The notes beneath the pieces are model-generated. The model ran no database searches. It saw only the letters and a list, made by a program, of their open reading frames with translations, and was not told the origin of the DNA. Below are positions 55,455 to 60,540 of a stretch of DNA of 60,540 bases, in pieces. This DNA comes from Myxacorys californica WJT36-NPBG1 (lineage in GTDB: Bacteria; Cyanobacteriota; Cyanobacteriia; Leptolyngbyales; Leptolyngbyaceae), in contig JAHHHO010000032.1 in NCBI GenBank assembly GCA_019359315.1, positions 1 to 60,540 of the forward strand. Direction: 5' to 3'. The first letter of the stretch is position 1; each line of letters begins with the position of its first letter. A program made the position numbers and the translations under genes.

Positions 55455-57002
55455 TCATCTTCTCGGTCGTCCCAAGGTTGTGATGTAGAGAACCGCTTCG
55501 TCAGACGGAATACCCAACACTTCATTCACCTGATCATCGAAGAAGCCACCAATACCGCTCACGCCCAGATCAAGATAAACCGCCGCTAAATTTAAGCGCT
55601 GTCCTAAGTGTCCAGCGTCCATGTGCAAATAACGATACGCGCGATCGCCATACTTACTAACAGCTTTTTCTAAATCTGCGGTATGAAACATCACTGCCGC
55701 CGCATCGCGTCCCAAGTCTTGCCCCAAACAGAGATAATGCAGTTCAGAGCGAAAGTTTTTAAAGCGAATTTGGCGCAATTCTTGAGCCTTGGGAGCGTAG
55801 TAATAACAGCCTTCTTCAAGCCCAGTGACACCCGAAACGGCAACGAAAGTCTCGACCAACTCTAGATCGAAATAATCAGGGGAACCGTCTAGATCTTGAT
55901 CAATGTAATGTTGAGGCTGATAGGTAAAATCGAGGAGTGCTTTGAGTTCGTCCAGAGTCAAGGGTTCGCCAGTATAAGCACGAGTCGATCGACGATTAAT
56001 CATGGTCTGCTCTAAACCGTCGAGATTAGCGTCCCAGTCCACAGGTGAGGTCAAGGTTGGAACTTTAAGACAGAACGGAATGTTGTATTTATCCGCGCGA
56101 TGCGATGTAGTCTCGTCAGAGTCGTCACTGCCGACTACAGAGGCATCGGTGGCATCGGTGGATGCCCAATCAATTTTAGTATTGGCATTAAACTCAATTT
56201 GAGTCGCTTGATGAAAGTAGTTCAGAAGCTGACCATCTTCGAGATGAGGAAACTCTCGTTGTGTGGCAGCCGGGAGTGCTGTGCGGGTGAGGGAAAGGTT
56301 TTCCCCAATCTCTAATCGATCTGCCAAGGGAACTACTGCGATCGCGCCTTCTTGATCCGCGTCGAGGTACAACAATTGGTTCACCGCTTCATCAGCAAAT
56401 CCACCAATCAAGTGGGGACGGTAATCATTTGCCGCACACGCCAGTTCCAAATTTCCAAGCAAATGTCCCGTATCTAGAAAAATGCGGCGGTATGCTCGAT
56501 CCTGATAGCGCCATGCTGAGCGAAAGAAAACGGCAGTTGCGACTAACGCCAGCTGAGTCCCGGCTAAAACCGGATTCCAAAAGCAGGCAGATTGGAGCGC
56601 TGTCCAAACATCGTTTTCCCAGAAATGGATCAGAGAGTGTGTTTTGGACTGGTAGTGGTATAGCCCCGACGGAAGGCGGGGAGTACCGCGAGAAATAAGG
56701 TAAAGTTCGGCGGGATAGAGGCCGCCAGCAGAGGGAGACGATCGCAGGTAGTGCGGTTCTCCTAAAGTCGGAATCATTCCCGTTAAACCATACGTGCAGT
56801 AGAGCAACTTCGAGAGCCGTTTCCACCACGATCCAGCCTCTACAGAAGAGTCTTCTAGAGCGGGCTTGAGGTCAAATGAGGTTCCTACCGGGTAGGTTTT
56901 GAATAAGATCGGTTGTTCTTCCCAATTGAGGGCATGGCTTTTAGCGTGGATCGTTTTCGGGTCGTACTTAGTGCGTTCGTGATAGTGCTGTGCGATTGAC
57001 AT
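55455..57002 (-). CDS. SagB/ThcOx-type flavin oxidoreductase (tandem nitroreductase domains)
   Basis: 515 residues with two nitroreductase-like halves. The first (about 60-230) shows RSSPSAGGLYPAELYLISRG and YRRIFLDTGHLLGNLELACA; the second (about 320-515) shows INRRSTRAYTGEPLTLDELK and YRYLHMDAGHLGQRLNLAAV. The SagB-type dehydrogenase family uses FMN; characterised members oxidise azolines to azoles in thiazole/oxazole-modified peptides. No YcaO, E1-like protein or precursor peptide is adjacent, so this is the stand-alone cyanobacterial type of unknown substrate. Terminator at 55208-55243. Confidence 0.87.
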   Translation of the reverse strand: MSIAQHYHERTKYDPKTIHAKSHALNWEEQPILFKTYPVGTSFDLKPALEDSSVEAGSWWKRLSKLLYCTYGLTGMIPTLGEPHYLRSSPSAGGLYPAELYLISRGTPRLPSGLYHYQSKTHSLIHFWENDVWTALQSACFWNPVLAGTQLALVATAVFFRSAWRYQDRAYRRIFLDTGHLLGNLELACAANDYRPHLIGGFADEAVNQLLYLDADQEGAIAVVPLADRLEIGENLSLTRTALPAATQREFPHLEDGQLLNYFHQATQIEFNANTKIDWASTDATDASVVGSDDSDETTSHRADKYNIPFCLKVPTLTSPVDWDANLDGLEQTMINRRSTRAYTGEPLTLDELKALLDFTYQPQHYIDQDLDGSPDYFDLELVETFVAVSGVTGLEEGCYYYAPKAQELRQIRFKNFRSELHYLCLGQDLGRDAAAVMFHTADLEKAVSKYGDRAYRYLHMDAGHLGQRLNLAAVYLDLGVSGIGGFFDDQVNEVLGIPSDEAVLYITTLGRPRR

Positions 57003-57195
57003 AAAAAATGGGGACTAAAAAATAATGAGTTTGGGGAGGATAGGTAATTCAAGATACAGCTAATCGAAATCGCAGGCTTCTGTCTATGATTGTAATAAGT
57101 ATAAAAGCCTAAAAAAAGTTAAGGAATACGAAGCTGTATCTCCTCTGTTTTTACATTTCTACAAAGAACTGTAGCTGTCTAGTCTAGCGATCGTA

Positions 57196-57723
57196 ATGAA
57201 AAGGTTAGAGATTCAGGAACTGTTTTCCCGATATGCTGAGGGAGAGCGAGACTTTGAAACAATAAGCTTAGATGACGCAAACCTATTTGAGGCATCGTTA
57301 CAAGGGATTAATTTTAGCGACAGCACCTTGCAAAAAGCTTATTTACCCTACGCGAATCTTAGTCAAGCAACGATGCCGCGATCGCAGCTTCAGCAAATTG
57401 AGTTGAGCAATGCCCGGCTCAATCAAGCCAATCTATTAAATGCCAACCTTCAATGTGGACGGCTAGTGAGAGCCGATTTAAGTTTTGCCAACTTGCAGGG
57501 AGCCGATTTATCAGACGCTGATCTCAGCGGAGCTAATCTCTACTGCGCAGATTTAAGACAGGCAAAGTTGTGTCGCGCTAATCTTAGTCGTGTGGATCTA
57601 CGGCAAGCGAACTTATCTGGCGCTAATCTATCGGGTGCAACATTATTTCGGGCGTCTGGTGCGGAGTTAGATGGAGCGATCGTCGATGCGTTCACTACCT
57701 ATCCCGACGGACACCGAGAGTAG
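57196..57723 (+). CDS. Pentapeptide-repeat protein
   Basis: 175 residues. After an N-terminal helix (MKRLEIQELFSRYAEGERDF), the rest is A(D/N)LxX repeats: ANLFEASLQGINF, ANLSQATMP, ARLNQANLLNANL, ADLSFANLQGADLSDADLSG. These form a right-handed quadrilateral beta-helix. No signal peptide, so cytosolic. Roles in this family vary (DNA-gyrase protection, scaffolds) and none can be assigned here. Common in cyanobacteria. Confidence 0.9.
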   Translation: MKRLEIQELFSRYAEGERDFETISLDDANLFEASLQGINFSDSTLQKAYLPYANLSQATMPRSQLQQIELSNARLNQANLLNANLQCGRLVRADLSFANLQGADLSDADLSGANLYCADLRQAKLCRANLSRVDLRQANLSGANLSGATLFRASGAELDGAIVDAFTTYPDGHRE

Positions 57724-57741
57724 TTAATGCTCTAACTATTG

Positions 57742-58662
57742 CTACAGCGCCTGTTTAGCGTGCCGCAAGTTTCCTTGATGCTGAGCTAACAAGCGATCGC
57801 TCTCGTCTACACTTAACCCTGTCCACTGCATCAGCAAGGCGCGTTTGACCGAGAAATTACTCTTGGTTAACAAGTCGTCTGCCTGTTCCCGGCTCAAATC
57901 GGTCAGATCGCACAGGATTCTCAAGGCGCGATCGTGGAGTTTTGTATTTGTCACTGCCACATCGATCATGCGATTGCCATACACCTTGCCTAAGCGAACC
58001 ATTGTTCCGGTAGACAGAATATTTAAGGCAAGTTTGGTCACGGTTCCTGCTTTTAGGCGCGTTGAGCCTGCTAGCACTTCAGGTCCGACTAACAGCCGGA
58101 TGTCGATATCTACATTGATTGCCACCTGTTCTTTCGGGACGCAAGCGATAAAAACTGTCGTCGCGCCGCGTCTTTTGCCCTCGGCTAAGGCTCCATGCAC
58201 ATAGGGCGTAGTCCCGCCCGCTGCAATGCCTACCACTATATCTAACGAGGTAATATTACGCTCTGCGATCGCACTCGCTCCATCGTCCGATCGATCTTCC
58301 AATCCTTCTGAACTGCGAACTAATGCCTCCGACCCACCCGCAATGATTCCCTGCACCATTTCTGGTGGCGTGCAGAAGGTGGGAGGACATTCAGCCGCAT
58401 CTAATACACCCAACCGCCCGCTTGTGCCCGCGCCTACATAAAAGAGCCGTCCTCCCTGACGAAGATTCTCAGCGGTTCGATCGATCGCGTCTGCCAACTC
58501 ATGGCGAACGGATCTGATCGCGCTAATGGTCTTGGCGTCTTCCCGGTTAAACACATCGACAATTTCAAGTGATGAAAGCTGATCGAGATTCGCGCTTTCA
58601 GGGTTGACTTGTTCGGTGAGCAAATGTCCGCGTTGATCGGAGGGATGAGCGGGTGTTGTCAT
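57742..58662 (-). CDS. murQ: N-acetylmuramic acid 6-phosphate etherase MurQ
   Basis: 306 residues. SIS-domain lyase that removes D-lactate from MurNAc-6-phosphate to give GlcNAc-6-phosphate in peptidoglycan recycling. Blocks GRLFYVGAGTSGRLGVLDAA, ECPPTFCTPPEMVQGIIAGG, VVGIAAGGTTPYVHGAL and AGSTRLKAGTVTKLALNILS are family signatures, and the length is standard. No murP or anmK neighbours. Converges on the pentapeptide gene. Confidence 0.95.
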   Translation of the reverse strand: MTTPAHPSDQRGHLLTEQVNPESANLDQLSSLEIVDVFNREDAKTISAIRSVRHELADAIDRTAENLRQGGRLFYVGAGTSGRLGVLDAAECPPTFCTPPEMVQGIIAGGSEALVRSSEGLEDRSDDGASAIAERNITSLDIVVGIAAGGTTPYVHGALAEGKRRGATTVFIACVPKEQVAINVDIDIRLLVGPEVLAGSTRLKAGTVTKLALNILSTGTMVRLGKVYGNRMIDVAVTNTKLHDRALRILCDLTDLSREQADDLLTKSNFSVKRALLMQWTGLSVDESDRLLAQHQGNLRHAKQAL

Positions 58663-58711
58663 AATTCTGCGTTCTGTAGTGCTACCTCAATGTCTGTTCT
58701 TCTTTCATCTC

Positions 58712-59116
58712 TCACAACAGCCCTTCTAACTGTCGCCGTATCCGATCCAAATCTGCATTCGACATATCTGATTCTTCCGCTTGCGGAGCTGGTTTTTCGT
58801 CGGCTGACCAATCGACTTGATCTAAATTTTTCTCAGGAGGCGCTAATAGCAAGCGCTCGAAGTCGTTCTGTGGCACAAAGTTTTGAGGAATTAAGTAACA
58901 GTCATAGCCTGCCCCTTCGCAAAAATCCTCAACTTCTTCTTGGTCAAGCGTTTCGACCGCCGGAGTAGGAAAATCTTGCGCTTCGAGCAGCAACGCATAC
59001 CGCGTCGCATCGTCTTCCTCTTCAAACATCAACACCAAGTTACGATCGCCAACGCTAATCGTGTGAATTCCTTCGTTTTCCGTTCGGGCGTTAAATAGCA
59101 GTACGAAGACTCGCAT
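58712..59116 (-). CDS. DUF3110 family protein
   Basis: 134 residues from the ATG at 59116, giving the family start MRVFVLLFNARTENEGIHTI; an in-frame ATG at 59158 adds 14 unlikely residues. The DUF3110 domain (1-95) includes NLVLMFEEEDDATRYALLLE and EDFCEGAGYDCYLIP. The C-terminal tail is acidic and ends in SNADLDRIRRQLEGLL. Function unknown; conserved in cyanobacteria and plastids. It ends 49 bases before murQ on the same strand. Confidence 0.88.
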   Translation of the reverse strand: MRVFVLLFNARTENEGIHTISVGDRNLVLMFEEEDDATRYALLLEAQDFPTPAVETLDQEEVEDFCEGAGYDCYLIPQNFVPQNDFERLLLAPPEKNLDQVDWSADEKPAPQAEESDMSNADLDRIRRQLEGLL

Positions 59117-59245
59117 GATTCTAGGAATGTGGGTGATCAATATTCCAGGGTACTGCAATTACCTGATCATTCGTAATTTCTAATCAAGAGTGCCTGACTT
59201 GTCGGATTGAGGTATATAGACATGGGGGGGAGAACAGGAGCCAAC

Positions 59246-60310
59246 ATGCAGATCGATTTTCATCATGGCGTGACTTACACAGTGGCACGACTTGCAGGAT
59301 TTGAGCATCAGCAAGCTAGTACGATCGCATATTGCGCTCAGTATGTGGACGATGCGGTAAACGGTGGATTGGTGAGGTTTGATAATGGCGCATTGTTTGA
59401 GCGCATCAGTTCGGCGCACAAAATGTTGGACTACCGCAACTTTCGAGAACTTGCCAATCATTATGTTTGGATTCCGTTTCATTTTCTGCCCGGTAACGGC
59501 GGCTTGCCTGCGGGAAAAGAGCCAGACGGTAAATTTGTCGATAAGCTCATTTGTCGTCCCAATAGTGATGTGGCTCAACAGATGGTGCGCGAATGCATTC
59601 TTCGTCAAGATACGCCTTACGGGTTGCACCGCCTAGGCATCACAATGCACGTTTATGCCGATACGTGGGCACATCAAGGATTTGCAGGCATTCGCGATCG
59701 CGTTAATGAAGCCACTCGTTTAGTCGATGAATGGGGAGTCCCCGACTGCAAGTTCAGGGAGCGAATGACGGGCTATTTTATGAGTGAGGCAATGCCGCTC
59801 GGACACGGAGCCGTGTTGAGCCAGCCCGATAAGCCCTATTTGCGATGGGGATACACCAATGGACGAGGAGAAAAAATCTGGCGAGATAACCCGAAGGACT
59901 TTTTAGAAGCGGCAGATTACATGTGCCAAGCTATGCAGCGCTATCGATTGAAGAATCCGGATGCGATCGTGCCCGGTTTACCTCCTCTAGACCGACAGCT
60001 GATTGCAACACTCTTTGAAACGCTAACCTATCCCGATCGAAAAATTCGACATCGGCTCTGGTTAGCTGCGATCGCAGATGGTAAGTTCAGTTTTGGTCGT
60101 GCCGTTGTGGACTATATTCCAAAGGGCAAATTATCGTGGAAGTTTTTGGCGTTGGGCACAGAGCGAGAACGCGATCGCGGCGATGAAGTGTTTCCCTACC
60201 GGGAACAGTTTCTCGCCAGCGATTGGAAATATTTTCACGATGCCTTACAAGCACATCGGTTATTTGTGTTGCACGATTTGCTTCCCCGCTATGGCATCTG
60301 TGCAGCCTAG
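59246..60310 (+). CDS. DUF6765 family protein (zinc-phospholipase-like His pattern)
   Basis: 354 residues from the ATG at 59246, which has AGGAG 5 bases upstream; an in-frame start at 59207 lacks a site. The N-terminus MQIDFHHGVTYTVARLAGF and the internal HRLGITMHVYADTWAHQGFA give a His/Asp pattern like the metal site of zinc-dependent phospholipase C / nuclease P1 folds. No signal peptide. Biochemical role unknown; the enzyme class is inferred from the spacing of the His residues only. Last gene in the window; 60311-60540 contains nothing recognised. Confidence 0.82.
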   Translation: MQIDFHHGVTYTVARLAGFEHQQASTIAYCAQYVDDAVNGGLVRFDNGALFERISSAHKMLDYRNFRELANHYVWIPFHFLPGNGGLPAGKEPDGKFVDKLICRPNSDVAQQMVRECILRQDTPYGLHRLGITMHVYADTWAHQGFAGIRDRVNEATRLVDEWGVPDCKFRERMTGYFMSEAMPLGHGAVLSQPDKPYLRWGYTNGRGEKIWRDNPKDFLEAADYMCQAMQRYRLKNPDAIVPGLPPLDRQLIATLFETLTYPDRKIRHRLWLAAIADGKFSFGRAVVDYIPKGKLSWKFLALGTERERDRGDEVFPYREQFLASDWKYFHDALQAHRLFVLHDLLPRYGICAA

Positions 60311-60540
60311 TGAGGAGAAGGTTGCTGTAAGCAATCGCATGGAGTTATCGATATCTTTTCAAGTCTTCGTTTTGAAGAACAATAGCTTAGTAGAGAGCAA
60401 CATGAGATAGACTTCCTGCTTGACTGACAAAACTAAGAAGCTGGAAAGCTAGTGAGGACGGTGAATTCACGATTAAAAGACTGGTTATGCTGTCGCTTAG
60501 AAGCCATTGCAGGTTGTGGGTCAGATGCACCAAATAGAAA

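Noticed and set aside
60340-60411. 23-codon ORF after the DUF6765 gene
   Set aside because: No ribosome-binding site, no conserved feature, near the window edge.

Overview
The window is chromosomal DNA of a beta-cyanobacterium, probably a Leptolyngbya-like filamentous or unicellular form. The evidence is a beta-carboxysome operon, a cyanobacterial NDH-1 CO2-uptake module, an NblS-type kinase next to purD, a cyanobacterial SLH/OprB porin, and the HIP1 octamer GCGATCGC throughout genes and spacers. No rRNA, tRNA, CRISPR array, prophage or complete insertion sequence was seen.

Layout. 1-9690 is a carbon-concentrating island. After the cut-off end of an IS630-type transposase comes a minus-strand operon ndhF4-ndhD4-cupB (CO2 hydration at the thylakoid). 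It is divergent from a plus-strand operon ccmK2-ccmK1-ccmL-ccmM-ccmN (carboxysome shell and core scaffold). 9902-22483 holds 5-oxoprolinase, a short candidate peptide gene with its own terminator, a beta-helix protein, a very large caspase/coiled-coil/WD40 protein, an aminotransferase and a PiT phosphate transporter. 22838-25579 holds an ArsM-type methyltransferase and a clearly dead glutamine synthetase (GlnT type). 25744-31198 is a sugar-type ABC transporter (binding lipoprotein, ATPase, permease) followed by an outer-membrane porin, with a perfect 17-bp palindrome upstream. 31775-34576 holds a broken XRE-cupin regulator, an EamA exporter, DoxX and an alpha/beta-hydrolase-like protein. 35185-44916 is mostly housekeeping: a cell-wall hydrolase-like fusion, rlmN, a PAS histidine kinase, lgt, cobM, argC and ribBA. 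45078-53725 contains a DUF29 protein, nblS-purD, a TPR protein, a LuxR-type response regulator, a 2Fe-2S protein and creD. 53918-60310 holds a 21-bp tandem repeat, arfB, a 36-residue membrane peptide, a scrap of a type I restriction S subunit, a SagB-type oxidoreductase, a pentapeptide protein, murQ, DUF3110 and DUF6765.

How the genes fit together. The first 10 kb work as one system: NDH-1 with CupB converts CO2 to bicarbonate in the cytosol, and the ccm operon builds the shell and core where it is fixed. The gamma-carbonic-anhydrase domain of CcmM has lost two of its three zinc ligands, so a separate carboxysomal carbonic anhydrase is predicted elsewhere in the genome. The ABC transporter and the porin next to it suggest an uptake path through both membranes.

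Most notable observations: a Cys-to-Ser change at the expected catalytic residue of ArgC; a CcmM with four SSU-like repeats, two of them with the redox cysteine pair; a 29-codon cysteine-containing ORF with ribosome-binding site and hairpin; an amidase domain lacking catalytic residues fused to a glucosaminidase-like domain; and several pseudogenes whose individual lesions can be read. All functional calls are from sequence reading and remembered family features; no database search or structure prediction was run.
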